DNA from: Litorimonas sp051251645
GTDB lineage: Bacteria > Pseudomonadota > Alphaproteobacteria > Caulobacterales > Maricaulaceae
Assembly: GCA_051251645.1 (NCBI GenBank)
Contig: JBPOEY010000001.1
Coordinates: 1 to 64,000 of the forward strand
DNA length: 64,000 bases
Reading direction: 5' to 3'
The translations under genes were made by a program, and so were the position numbers. Every line of letters begins with the position of its first letter. Within the stretch, counting starts at the first letter, position 1. Below are positions 18,701-27,370 of this stretch, piece by piece. Under the pieces are notes generated by a model. It made no database searches. It was not told where the DNA came from and saw only the letters and a program-made list of their open reading frames with translations.

Positions 18701-18916
18701 CGCGGTTTCAACCGGAAAGGTTATGCGCTGTTCTGTTTCAAGCGGGGAGAAACCCGGTGCCTCGGTGTTAATTTGAACTTGTACATTTGTGATGTCCGGT
18801 ACGGCATCAATCAGCAATCGGTTAAAATTGTAGACACCCAAAGTGGCCAGTCCAAAGACAACGGCCATGACGAGCCAGCGTTGCCGGATTGAAAATTCGA
18901 TAATACGTTCAAGCAT
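15743..18916 (-). CDS. czcA: Heavy-metal RND efflux pump, CzcA type (HME1-like)
   Basis: A 1057-residue inner-membrane proton-driven exporter. The TM4 relay reads LDFGLIVDGAVIIVEN with D402, D408 and E415, the same residues and spacing as the proton-relay triad of CzcA from Cupriavidus, arguing for divalent Co/Zn/Cd transport. Porter-domain and second-half signatures (GSEFIPNLDEGDVALHALRIPG; SRENGKRKLTV) are complete. Last of three RND genes on the minus strand. Symbol given by motif match, not by comparison with a database. Confidence 0.94.
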   Translation of the reverse strand: MLERIIEFSIRQRWLVMAVVFGLATLGVYNFNRLLIDAVPDITNVQVQINTEAPGFSPLETEQRITFPVETAISGLPGLDYTRSVSRYGLSQVTVVFDDGTDIYRARQLVTERIQSVQGELPAGITPEPGPISTGLGEIYMYILAATPGAVKDDGTVWSAMDLRTLNDWVVLPQLRTVKGVTEVNTIGGFKKEIHILPDPETMAGFGISFEDFLTAVERNNANTGAGYIERNGEQNLIRVPGQATSLDDLRAIIIKDTGLVSVRLGDLAVIQEGKELRTGAATQNGEEVVLGTAFMLIGENSRTVSVAVDEKINLIRPTLPDGVTMTAVYNRTNLVDATIKTVEKNLAEGALLVIVVLFLLLGNFRAALLTAAVIPLAMLMTITGMVENKVSGNLMSLGALDFGLIVDGAVIIVENCIRRFGEAQRRLGRLLTQEDRFSLAASASSEVIKPSIFGVIIITVVYLPIFALTGIEGKMFHPMAFTVVFALTSAMILSLTFVPAAVALLIRGKVTEKESLFMRGAAWLYRPALKFALWARYAVVIAAFGLVFISGWGATKLGSEFIPNLDEGDVALHALRIPGTSLTQAIEMQEMLEKRITALPEVDRVFSKIGTPEIATDPVPPSVADTFLILKPRKDWSDPRKPKAQFVTELKAAVEAVPGSKYEITQPIEMRFNELISGVRADVAIKIYGDDLDTLTELASTVEGIVSSVPGAADVQYEQVTGLPILSILPDRDALARYGLDVSDVQRVAGIALGGETAGRYFEGDRRFDIVVRFPEHLRTNVSAIERLPIPLPESRRSDTGLMFVPLSEVARVDIAPGPNQISRENGKRKLTVTSNVRDRDLGSFITDLQSRMDAQAELPTGYWVEYGGTWEQLVSASRRLTVVVPVALLAIFGLLLMLFGSFRDAGIVFTGVPLALTGGVAALAIRDLPLSISAGVGFIALSGIAVLNGVVMLSFIKERRESGEQLEEAIFKGALQRLRPVLMTALVASLGFVPMAINVGLGSEVQRPLATVVIGGIISATLLTLLVLPALYRIIHAGDLRRAQKTSAPDPILAE

Positions 18917-18926
18917 GGTCGCCTCC

Positions 18927-20192
18927 CTAATGATCGTGGCTAGCGCCGGACTTGTCGATGTCGGCTTTGATGAGGAATGAGTTTTCGGTGACGTAGATCT
19001 CTCCGGGCCTGAGCCCGCCTAGTACCTCGACATGTTCATCGTCACGGCGTCCAAGCTCGAGCATTCTCACTTCGTAGGTTTGATCGACTTTCGCATAGAC
19101 AACGGTGAAGTCGCGGAAGGTCTGAAGTCCGGTTGCTTTGACCGCGAGAGCCACTTCATTTTCGGCCACGACGACGTCCGCCATCAAGCGCATTCCAGGC
19201 TGCAATCCTGAGTCCGGCGGTATTTTAACGACAGCAATGCGTGTTTGGGAATTAGCCCCCGTTACGGGTAAAAAGCGCGACACCGAGGCCTCGACGGACA
19301 TATCCCCGCCAGCAACACCGAGCCGGACCGTTTGGCCGACTTTGACCCGTCCCATGTCTTTCGGGAAAATGTGCAGATGCGCTTCGAGCTGATTGAAATC
19401 GGCAATGATGAACAGCGCTTCGCTCCCGGCGACATCCCCCGCGTTGGTGTGACGCTCTAGGATCATTCCCGATTTAGGGGCCGTAACAGTGTATTCTTGA
19501 AGACTACTGGAAGACTCGATCCGCGCGAGCGATTGCCCGCGCTTCACGATATCGCCGACATTTGCGCTAATTGATTTGACCGGGCCCGGATAGGTGGCCC
19601 GCACTGACGATGTCGCTGACGGTGCAAGCGCCACCGCGCCTGAGAGGCTCAACGTGTCATGAATGATAGCAGGTCCGGCAGGCTCAATCCTAACCCCGGC
19701 CTCGGTTGCAATATCATCTGGAAAGGTTGTCCGGCCTTCGAATGAGTCATAGCGCCACGCATAGGTTTTCCCTTCGAAACGGGCTTCCACATCAATTTCG
19801 AAAGAATGCGGTTCTAGGACGACGCCGTCGCCCATCAAATAGTCTTGACGTGACGTGAAGTTAAACCTGTCGATACGGTCGCCTAATCGGTGAAGCCGAA
19901 CCGTCAAATCAACCAAGGCCGGATTGACCGCGATCCCGTTTTTATAAGGATAAATTCGGTATTGCGGCGGGACGCCCGTCTCGAAGATTGTCATTTCAAG
20001 CGCAAACGCGCCGTCCTCAAGAAGTCGTCCCCCGTTTGGCCCGCGCGCGTAATCCTCTTCGACGGCTTCGCTCTGAGGGGCTTCCTCTGATATTTGGGAG
20101 ACTGCGTTCGAATTGCCGCTACACGCCGACAAAAAGCAAAATGTAAGAGCTGTGGCGAAAAGAGCCGGAAATCGATGGGCTGAAAGTGTCAT
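18927..20192 (-). CDS. czcB: RND periplasmic adaptor, CzcB type
   Basis: A 421-residue membrane-fusion lipoprotein (FLSACSGN lipobox near residue 22). It has the extra N-terminal domain of CzcB-type adaptors (GPNGGRLLEDGAFALEMTIF, about residues 51-70), a lipoyl/barrel region (VRATYPGPVKSISANVGD), a short hairpin and a C-terminal domain ending in ASHDH, a possible metal ligand tail. Its start overlaps the channel gene by 4 bases and it lies 10 bp ahead of the pump. Confidence 0.93.
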   Translation of the reverse strand: MTLSAHRFPALFATALTFCFLSACSGNSNAVSQISEEAPQSEAVEEDYARGPNGGRLLEDGAFALEMTIFETGVPPQYRIYPYKNGIAVNPALVDLTVRLHRLGDRIDRFNFTSRQDYLMGDGVVLEPHSFEIDVEARFEGKTYAWRYDSFEGRTTFPDDIATEAGVRIEPAGPAIIHDTLSLSGAVALAPSATSSVRATYPGPVKSISANVGDIVKRGQSLARIESSSSLQEYTVTAPKSGMILERHTNAGDVAGSEALFIIADFNQLEAHLHIFPKDMGRVKVGQTVRLGVAGGDMSVEASVSRFLPVTGANSQTRIAVVKIPPDSGLQPGMRLMADVVVAENEVALAVKATGLQTFRDFTVVYAKVDQTYEVRMLELGRRDDEHVEVLGGLRPGEIYVTENSFLIKADIDKSGASHDH

Positions 20193-21472
20193 TGTTGAAT
20201 CTCCTCGCGCACTTCAATCAAGCTCCCCGAAGGGGCCAGGCGGGACAGTGCTGTTTCGTTTAGGATGTAAGTTCGAAGATGGATGAGGCGCTCTTCACGC
20301 AAGGCAGCAACCGATCGCTGGGCGTCCACAACATCTAGGTAAGAGAATGCGCCACGGGAATAACCGTCGCGCGCTAATTCTACCGCATTAATTGCGGAGG
20401 GCAAAAGAAGGGAGTCGATTTCTTCCATTTCCTCTAGCGCGCTATCGGCGCTTCTGCGGTATTCTGATGCGTTACGAAGTAACTGCTGCCGCACAGCTTG
20501 GCGCTCAACCTCGATACGAATCTGATCGGCGCTTGCCTTGGTGACGGATGCATGACTGCGTTGTTTTGACCCCAAGGGAATCGACACACCGCCAAGAATG
20601 GCGAGATCGTCCTCCACGCCAAATTTTCTAACCCCGACACTCCATGTCACATCGGGGATAGACTGAGTGCGTTCGAGTTCAATGCGAGCCACAGCCTGAT
20701 CCCGCTCCGCATTGAGGCGTTCGAGAGTAGGAGAATAAATCTCGTGATTGGAAAGACTCGGCAAAGACAGCCGTCTTGTTAAAAATTGAGGATCAATCCG
20801 GAACTCTTGATTGGCACCCCAGTAGGCCCCGAGTGCTCCTCGAATATTTTGGGCTTGAGCGTCATAACGCCGCGTCTCCGCTTCCGCTTGCAGTCGATCC
20901 GAAGTGGCCTTTGCCCCTGCGAGCAGCGGATCACGCGCGGCATCAACACGCTTTTGAACGGACGCTTCTAATTCTCGGGCCATGAGAACCCTGTCGCATG
21001 CAAGTGCGACACGCCTTTCGGCAAGCGCCGCTTCCGCATAAAGAATTTCAATCTCACTGCGTATTTCGAACTGAGCGGACTTGAACAGGGTTTCGGCGAT
21101 ACCGACGCTGCTGTTTGCAAGCGTTAAGCGGGCCTCTCGTTTTCCGCCACGCTCCCAGACGCGTGAAAACCGTCCTGTGAGTTGAAGGCTGTCAACATTA
21201 CTCGCGAGACCTATTCCCGGGAAATCCTCAATATCAAACGACACAGTGTCAGCCGGACGTAAGGCCGCGATTGCTCGCTCTGAACGCGCAACTTTAATCT
21301 CAGCTTTGGCCAGCGCAGGACGCAGATCAGTGGCTGTAGCTAACTCTATGGCGCGCGCCAAAGAAATGACGTCGCCTTGCTGAGCCACACCGTCGCAAGG
21401 CGTGACTTGTGCCTGCGCATGTGCGGCAGACACGGTCATCGCCAAAGCGAGACCTACAGATTTCAATGACAT
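20189..21472 (-). CDS. czcC: TolC-family outer-membrane channel, CzcC type
   Basis: A 427-residue outer-membrane exit duct with a signal peptide (MSLKSVGLALAMTVSAAHAQA). Two outer-membrane-efflux repeats with long heptad helices are visible, with the SFDIEDFPGIG and TGRFSRVWERGGKREARL segments of metal-type channels. It is a different lineage from the channel at 4494-5792, so the two RND systems were probably acquired together rather than duplicated here. It starts 67 bp after the small His-rich protein gene. Confidence 0.9.
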   Translation of the reverse strand: MSLKSVGLALAMTVSAAHAQAQVTPCDGVAQQGDVISLARAIELATATDLRPALAKAEIKVARSERAIAALRPADTVSFDIEDFPGIGLASNVDSLQLTGRFSRVWERGGKREARLTLANSSVGIAETLFKSAQFEIRSEIEILYAEAALAERRVALACDRVLMARELEASVQKRVDAARDPLLAGAKATSDRLQAEAETRRYDAQAQNIRGALGAYWGANQEFRIDPQFLTRRLSLPSLSNHEIYSPTLERLNAERDQAVARIELERTQSIPDVTWSVGVRKFGVEDDLAILGGVSIPLGSKQRSHASVTKASADQIRIEVERQAVRQQLLRNASEYRRSADSALEEMEEIDSLLLPSAINAVELARDGYSRGAFSYLDVVDAQRSVAALREERLIHLRTYILNETALSRLAPSGSLIEVREEIQQ

Positions 21473-21539
21473 GGGTCCTAAACCTCCTGAATATGAACAA
21501 GTGCAGGCAGACCGTTAGGTCAGGCAGCAAAACGCATAA

Positions 21540-21902
21540 TCAGGATCGGTCGGGGTAGGGATCAGATGGCAGGATGGGTGCCGGGTCGTTTCGATCATTG
21601 TAGACGGCACGCAAACTTAAGAGCTGAGCAGCAGGCATAGCGGGCATTGCAGCCACATCTAAGGCTGTGACATGGAGTTCATGCCCGTGATCGCCAGTAT
21701 CGTCGGAATGGTTGTGTTCGTTCGTTGCTTCGTTGCCATCGAGATCGTCGTGATGGGCATCATTTTCATGGTGATCATGATGTTGAGCAACAATTGTGTC
21801 GCAAGCCACAGGCTGAATATGCGCAAGAGTATGGGCCGCTGTGACCAACGTCCCAGACATCATAAAGATGATGCACAACAGTGATGTCCAAAATTGGCGC
21901 AT
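21540..21902 (-). CDS. Small exported His/Asp-rich protein heading the second RND operon
   Basis: A 120-residue protein with a Sec signal (MRQFWTSLLCIIFMMSGTLV) and a dense His/Asp/Glu segment (about residues 40-78, with HHDHHENDAHHDD and HNHSDDTGDHGH). No enzyme motif is seen. The composition suggests a periplasmic metal buffer delivering ions to the CzcCBA pump. It mirrors the position of the DUF2946-like protein in the other RND operon but is not similar in sequence. No regulator gene is adjacent. Confidence 0.72.
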   Translation of the reverse strand: MRQFWTSLLCIIFMMSGTLVTAAHTLAHIQPVACDTIVAQHHDHHENDAHHDDLDGNEATNEHNHSDDTGDHGHELHVTALDVAAMPAMPAAQLLSLRAVYNDRNDPAPILPSDPYPDRS

Positions 21903-22604
21903 TGTTTCATCACCTAAACGCGGCTCGCTTTGAAGTAAACACGGAAACTGAGCTGTGTTGTTTGATAAACTATCGGACGGTTATAAGTGCTGAGCGGCTG
22001 ACCTTGATCAGATAAATAATAATGAAATTTGGCAGGCCTAAAGGCATTTTAAGATTGTTGCTTGTTGGCCAGACTCTCATATATCTTCCTTAAAGTATTC
22101 ACGCTCCAAGTCTCCTGACAGTCCATTAGCTGTTATGTACAGGCATGCATCCTCATACGGCGCGGCCAGCTGCTACCCGTCTCGACGATTAGTAAGATTT
22201 ATGATCTGGTAAGTGTAGTGCAGGGACTAACGTTGAGTGCGAAGATCCACGCGCCATTTCTGACATAGTGCCTAACTAGGGCACCCTCTACCGCAACCGT
22301 CCTTGGTGATAAGGTTGTGCTGTCGCCAGTTAAAACTGACTGTCACCCGTTTTTCAGCTCAACACGGCTACTCTGACAGTCAATGCCAAAGGGGTATTGC
22401 GCGACAATCGGGATTTATTGGAAGGAAGGTCGACTGCTCCCGTCGTAAATATAGGGCCACATAGTTGTCCCCTATAGGCCGTCGGTTTTCCAGACGATGC
22501 GAGCAGCTAGTCCCAACAATGAGCGTACATGACAGAAAGAACCCGGAACAAGAACGTCTCTCTATCAAGTCAACCATGGCGAACTGCAACGGTGAGGGCG
22601 GTTC
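21903..22604. other. Intergenic stretch without recognisable gene
   Basis: About 700 bases upstream of the second RND operon. Short frames here lack codon structure or family features. It should hold the promoter of the czc operon, but no MerR-type 19-bp-spaced promoter could be picked out. It marks the step from metal genes to mobile-element remnants. Confidence 0.5.
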
Positions 22605-22991
22605 ATGACATCGGATCTCTTGAAGCCGAGGTTCCTGTTAGATTTTTCCAGACTAGCCGTCGTTGACCTCAATCCCGGTCGAAAGCGCCATTCAGATCTG
22701 CTGGCTCTAGAGGAAGACCTGAAAGTTTTCGACATTGATGATGGAGTGTCTCCCTTAATTCAACGCTTGTTAGATCTCGAAACCATTGATCAAATTCTCG
22801 TCGTCGGAGGTCAGGCCTACATTGAGGTCGCTTTCACTGGCTTCGCACTTCTAGAAGCTGGTTTTGATGTGTCGGTCATGGTTGAGGCCGACAGGCGGCA
22901 AGACTGGAGCGCGAGTAAGATTTCAGCCTCGGGCATGCTGTTGATGACCGAAGCGGAGTGTGTTGCCGAGTTGGGCGCGAATTCTTCTTGA
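22605..22991 (+). pseudogene. Possible shortened isochorismatase-like hydrolase remnant
   Basis: A 128-residue frame with an N-terminal strand (RLAVVDLNPGR) and a C-terminal block, IDQILVVGGQAYIEVAFTGFALLEAGFDVSV, resembling the end of isochorismatase/YcaC-type hydrolases. The middle (about 60-80 residues of the usual 190-200) is missing, and the catalytic Cys position of the family (TxxCV) reads as AYIEV. So it is either a non-catalytic derivative or a decayed gene. Family assignment is by eye only. Confidence 0.4.
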
Positions 22992-23195
22992 TATGTAGCG
23001 GATACTACTTGCCTACGCAGCGACCGAAGACATGCTTAGGGCGTTCTTGTTCCAATTTTTCTATCCCGCCACTGACATTTTTTTATTCTGTTGCTGCGAG
23101 AGCACAGAAGGCGAAATTTTAGTGTAATATTCAAGCTGATTAGCCTTGTTCGCCCAGGGGTCAGGTTCTAGCGTCTTTTACCCGACGAGAGGACT

Positions 23196-24298
23196 GTGTG
23201 TGCACATATGAGGCAGTCAAGGATTAGACGGCGCCGCAGGGCTGCGGCGAATGATCATCCCCCTCGCTCCGCCGAGGAGCGTCTAAACACGCCAGACCGA
23301 ATGCCCCAACTCGGCCCGCCGCTACCGGGCGATATCGGGGCCGGGATCTACGGAGGCCGCACGGATCGGCCCATCCCCGATAATACCTTCCGCTACCAGC
23401 CACCGCCCGCCTATGATTATGCGCCCGTCGGAAACTATGGGGCTCCGTCACCCACCACACAGCCGGGTCAGTCGCCGCAAACCTCCAAACTCTTCTTCAT
23501 CGCCAAGGAGGGCGGTGGGGATAGCCAACAGGCAGAGACGAGCGCGTCGGACCTTCCAGGACAACAGCTCAATGACCCCGGTCTTGCGACCTTGCAGACA
23601 CTCCTCGGAGACAGCGGGGTCTTGGCGAATGCTGCTGATGTGAGTGAAGGCGTAGAAGCCGGAATACCCGTCTCGCAATCCGTCTTCCCCCCAGCCGGCA
23701 CAGACATCTATAACTCGCATAGTTTGCAACACCCGATCTCGCCGTTTCAGGTCATGGCGGGGACCATCATTCCGGCCAGTCTGGTCACGGGTCTGAATTC
23801 TGATCTGCCGGGCCAGGTCATCGCCCAAGTCACCAAGAATGTGTTCGATACGTCGACGGGGCAGGATCTGTTGATCCCGCAAGGCACCCGCTTGCTCGGA
23901 CGCTATGATAGCGAGATCGATACGGGGCAGTCTCGGGCGCTGGTCGTCTGGAACCGGATGATCCGGCCGGATGGCTCTTCACTTGTCTTGGATAGTCTGC
24001 CGGGTGTGGATCTGTCCGGACAGGCGGGCTGCGCGACCGGGTTGATCGTCACAGGGACAGTCTGTTCAGCGCGGCCATTCTGTCGTCGGTTCTGTCGATC
24101 GTTTCGGAGCTGGGCTCGGATGAGGAGGCCGCCATCGCGGAGGCGATTCGCGATGGCGGCCAGAGCACCCTCAATCAAGCCGGACAAAAGGTCGTCACTC
24201 AGGCCCTGTCGCGCCCACCCACATTGCGTGTCCGCCCTGGCTGGCGGTTGCGTGTCATCGTCAATCAGGACCTCGTCCTGCAACCCTATGGAGGCTGA
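23196..24298 (+). pseudogene. trbI: Conjugal transfer protein TrbI (VirB10-like), truncated and frameshifted
   Basis: T4SS core-complex component, non-functional here. The first frame gives the Pro-rich region (PQLGPPLPGDIGAGIY) and the VirB10 beta-domain (HPISPFQVMAGTIIPASLVTG; LLIPQGTRLLGRYDSEI; GSSLVLDSLPGVDLSGQAG). Near 24024-24031 one base is missing, and the domain resumes in the next frame as LRDRVDRHRDSLFSAAILSSV through RVIVNQDLVLQPYGG, stopping at 24296-24298. The usual cytoplasmic start and TM anchor are absent; the true left edge of the remnant is unclear. Confidence 0.82.
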
Positions 24299-24542
24299 CT
24301 TGCCCACTAATGCCCAACTCTCGCTTCGCATTGGCAAACTGCCAGATCTCACCCCGGTCAAACTGACAACCCAGGTCGATCCAGACGCGCATGAGATGCT
24401 GCAAGACTATGCGCGCATCTACAATGAGAGTTACGGCGAGGACGTGGCACCTGCCGCGCTCATTCCCTCCATGCTGGCGAGCTTTCTCGCGTCAGACCAC
24501 GGGTTCAAGCGGGCCCGGAAAGCGCTGACGACGGACGACTGA
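24288..24542 (+). CDS. DUF2274-family protein of conjugative elements
   Basis: An 84-residue protein starting MEADLPTNAQLSLRIGKLPD, overlapping the end of the trbI remnant by 11 bases, which is its usual position after trbI in Tn4371-like and related elements. DUF2274 proteins are small helical proteins with a ribbon-helix-like appearance (VDPDAHEMLQDYARIYNESYG). The function is unknown. It appears intact. Confidence 0.75.
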   Translation: MEADLPTNAQLSLRIGKLPDLTPVKLTTQVDPDAHEMLQDYARIYNESYGEDVAPAALIPSMLASFLASDHGFKRARKALTTDD

Positions 24543-24587
24543 TTTCACGCGTCTCTTGCAGACTCTTACACACTGAAAGGACATATT

Positions 24588-24911
24588 ATGCCGACGATTG
24601 GACAATTCCGGATCAAGGATGACGGCTATGAAGGGACGATTTCAACTCTGACCATGGCCCGAAAAGTCAGGTTCGTGCCCAACGACAAAAAGAAGCACGA
24701 GGACAGTCCGGACTACTTTGTGAAGACGGGTCAGAGCGATCTCGGCTTTGCGCGTAGGGCGGTGGCCAAGGGGGAAGACGGCAAGCCCTATCTCAAGGTC
24801 TTTCTGGATGATCCGAGCTTCGCCGCCCCGGTCTGGGCTGCCTTGTTTGAAACGGATGGGAAGGCTGAGCTAGTCTGGTCGAGACCCAAGCCCGCTTCGG
24901 ACTCGACCTAA
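24588..24911 (+). CDS. DUF736-family protein of mobile elements
   Basis: A 107-residue protein with the family opening (MPTIGQFRIKDDGYEGTIST) and a later FARRAVAKGEDGKPYLKVFLDDPSF block. DUF736 genes are very common in alphaproteobacterial conjugative islands and plasmids; their role is unknown. It has a clear ribosome site (AAAGGA). Its presence beside trbI-DUF2274 supports a shared conjugative origin. Confidence 0.82.
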   Translation: MPTIGQFRIKDDGYEGTISTLTMARKVRFVPNDKKKHEDSPDYFVKTGQSDLGFARRAVAKGEDGKPYLKVFLDDPSFAAPVWAALFETDGKAELVWSRPKPASDST

Positions 24912-24918
24912 GCCAATC

Positions 24919-25113
24919 GTGTCTGCGTGTCAGAAAGCTGTATCCGAAGAAGAGATCGAGTTGGCGCTTAGATCCGTGGCCAAGCTCATTAAGACTTATG
25001 GCGATAAGTATTGGCCGATTTTCGAGCGGCTGGAGACTGAACTCAAAGTGTTGAAGTCACGCCAAGGGCGTCTGGAAGCTGTTCTTAGGAGTGAAATAAC
25101 AGCTCGGGGTTAG
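24919..25113 (+). CDS. Small hypothetical protein
   Basis: A 64-residue acidic, mostly helical protein (SEEEIELALRSVAKLIKTYGDKYWPIFERLETELKVL) 7 bp after the DUF736 gene. The heptad-like pattern of Leu, Ile and Val suggests a short coiled coil. I recognise no domain; similar small proteins accompany integrative elements. The start is a GTG. Confidence 0.5.
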   Translation: MSACQKAVSEEEIELALRSVAKLIKTYGDKYWPIFERLETELKVLKSRQGRLEAVLRSEITARG

Positions 25114-25268
25114 GCGAAAACTGAGACGCTCATTGGCCCCATTTGCGTCTCCTCGATGCGTTAGAGGTGTGCCAATACCAACAAGAATCGAGTCAAAGCC
25201 GCTGAACATTTGGTACAAGGTATCAAACATAGGCTTGATATTTTCACTGTTTATACCTATTTCACCGA

Positions 25269-26381
25269 TTGATGAAACAAGATTCAACACTGAAATTCCT
25301 CGAGGCAGAGGGTGAGGTTCTAGAAGCCGTGCTTTCGCTCTTGGGGCGAGTCCCGGGATACTCTGTTGGGCAAACCTACCATGAAGCGATTTTAGATAAT
25401 GGTAGTAATGCCGACGCTTTGATCGAAATAGGGCGGGAAGAGCTTGATCACTTACTGCTTGTCGAGGTCAAATCGAATGGAGCCCCTCGGATTGTGAAGA
25501 ACGCGATCTATCAGCTGGAAGCCTACACAGATAGGCTGAGGGGCAATGACTTGGCCAAGGGAAGAACGGTGATCCCTCTCTTGGCCTGTCCATATCTTTC
25601 GCCAGCAAGCCGAGAGCTTTGTATCTCTGCAAATGTCTCATATCTCGACCTGTTCGGAAATGTCCGAATTGTCGCTGACGGCCTCTACATTGAAATTTCC
25701 GTACCGGGGCGCCCGAAGGCTGAAGAAAAGAAATTGCGGTCACTTTTCACACCGAAGGCTGCGGCGGTATTGCGGGTCCTGTTCAGAGATGTCGAGCAGG
25801 CTTGGAAAGTCGTCGATCTTGCGGAAGCGTCCAATGCAAGCATGGGCCATGTCAGCAATGTGCGTAAGAAGTTGTTGGAGCAGGATTGGGCGGTCGATGA
25901 TGAAGGTGGCATCCGATTAAGCCAGCCTTATGAAACACTCGCCGCATGGCGAGACGAATTCACGGTGGCGACCCTCCAAACCCAAGACCTCTACACGCAT
26001 TGGCACGGGGCTGAGCTCGAAGAGCGTCTCGCAGATGTTCTCAATGTCCGAAAAGGTAATCCGCGATGCATGCTGAGCCGGCAATCCGCGGCGACGCATT
26101 ATGCGCCATTCTTGCGGGATGCGACACAGGCGCTGATGTGTGACCGGGCCGGTGTTGACGCCGTGCGCAACGCACTGGACCTCGACAGGGTTTCCTCAGG
26201 GGGCAATGTCAACCTGCGGATCATCAAGGACATGACCTTGTTTTCGGACGCAACGATTTTGGACAATGGGTTGTGTGTCACGGATCCGTTGACGACCTAT
26301 TTGGATCTATGGTCAGGCAGCGAACGCGACAAGGAAGCGGCAGAGCATCTCGCGAGAAAAATGTTTGCGTGGTACGTATGA
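25269..26381 (+). CDS. AbiEi-family antitoxin (type IV toxin-antitoxin, phage abortive infection)
   Basis: A 370-residue DNA-binding antitoxin. The N-terminal part has a restriction-endonuclease-like strand pattern (HLLLVEVKSNGAPRIVKNAI), the middle a winged helix (FTPKAAAVLRVLF; ASMGHVSNVRKKLLEQDW), and the C-terminal domain ends with CVTDPLTTYLDLWSGSERDKEAAEHLARKMF, typical of AbiEi relatives. In characterised systems AbiEi represses its operon and blocks AbiEii. The toxin gene follows with a 4-base overlap and is broken, so the antitoxin now stands alone. Confidence 0.82.
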   Translation: MMKQDSTLKFLEAEGEVLEAVLSLLGRVPGYSVGQTYHEAILDNGSNADALIEIGREELDHLLLVEVKSNGAPRIVKNAIYQLEAYTDRLRGNDLAKGRTVIPLLACPYLSPASRELCISANVSYLDLFGNVRIVADGLYIEISVPGRPKAEEKKLRSLFTPKAAAVLRVLFRDVEQAWKVVDLAEASNASMGHVSNVRKKLLEQDWAVDDEGGIRLSQPYETLAAWRDEFTVATLQTQDLYTHWHGAELEERLADVLNVRKGNPRCMLSRQSAATHYAPFLRDATQALMCDRAGVDAVRNALDLDRVSSGGNVNLRIIKDMTLFSDATILDNGLCVTDPLTTYLDLWSGSERDKEAAEHLARKMFAWYV

Positions 26382-27235
26382 GAGAGCCCCAATCTGCTCT
26401 GGAATATGATGCGCGGACCACGGCCGCCGTCAAGTCAGTCCTGGTTGAGCTTGGACAAGTGCTCGTCACATATCGTGATTAGTTTGCCTTAATAGGCAGG
26501 TCGGTGCCTTGGGTGCTGATCGAGCAACCGGAGTTTCCCCATATCGGAACGCTCGACATCGATCTGACGCTGGACCCAGAAGCCTTAGGCGATGGGGAAT
26601 ATGCGGAGCTGATCCGCACACTTCTTAATCACGGGTATGTACAATAGGAGAGCTTGCGACGGTTTCAGTTGGTGCGCAGCGTTCAGCTGGAAGACGCTGG
26701 CCCTGAGATAGACGTGCAGGTCGATTTTCTAATGCCACGGGATGTCGAGATTGCGAAGAATGACCCGCCACTCGTCAAGGACTTTGCCGCCCAGAAAGCA
26801 GACGGCGCGGCTCTAGCGTTGCGGTTCAAGGAGTTCGTCGCGATCGAAGGCGATATGCCAGACGGAGGAGGCCGAAACCGTGTCCAGATCGCCGTAGCAA
26901 CTATCCCAGCGCTTTTGGCCATGAAGGGCTTTGCAATCGCAAACCGCAAGAAGGCTAAGGATGCCTACGACATCTACTATTGTGTCAGAAATTATCCGGG
27001 AGGCTTAGAGGCTCTAGCATTGGCCTGCCAGCCAATCATTGAGACCGAAGAAGGGCGCGAAGGCTACGATCATATTGCGGATAAGTTCTCGGACTTCGAG
27101 CAGTTCGGTCCGGTGCAGGTGCGTAAGTTTGTCGAGGGCTCGCAGACCTTAGGTGGCCGAACACCTGAGCAATGGCAGCGAGATGCATTTGGACAAGTTT
27201 CAGCTTGGCTCAGGGAGATGAACCTAGACAAATAG
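26378..27235 (+). pseudogene. AbiEii-type nucleotidyltransferase toxin, two in-frame amber codons
   Basis: One continuous frame of 285 codons starting at the overlapping ATG (26378), interrupted by TAG at 26480-26482 and TAG at 26645-26647. Reading through gives GQVLVTYRD-stop-FALIGRSVPWVLIEQP, the DIDLTLD catalytic acidic pair, LLNHGYVQ-stop-ESLRRFQLVRSVQ, and the AKDAYDIYYCVRNYPGG end motif of the nucleotidyltransferase family. No frameshift is needed, so decay is recent or the stops are suppressed. A 194-residue fragment could start near 26654 but would lack the active-site half. Confidence 0.85.
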
Positions 27236-27254
27236 ACACATCGGAAATGTTCAC

Positions 27255-27278
27255 AGTTGCAGTTGCAGTTGCAGTTGG
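27255..27278 (+). repeat. Short tandem hexamer AGTTGC x3 plus a variant
   Basis: Three perfect AGTTGC units followed by AGTTGG lie between the AbiE operon and the integrase remnant (both 3' ends). No coding role is visible; it may be a slippage product. Confidence 0.8.
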
Positions 27279-27370
27279 CGCTGTCGCCCGGCCCTTATAC
27301 TAGATGCTGTACCCCAAGAAGCTCGCGCGATACTGGAAATGGTCTGACAGGCCTCCCTATACAGGGTCAA

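Noticed and set aside
24542..24588. Long frame 23196-24542 taken as one protein of 448 residues
   Set aside because: The C-terminal part is Arg/Ser/Cys-rich nonsense until the DUF2274 start; the TrbI sequence continues in another frame, so these are two genes.
27255..27278. Hexamer tandem repeat as a possible CRISPR or iteron
   Set aside because: Only about four 6-base units without spacers; too short for either.
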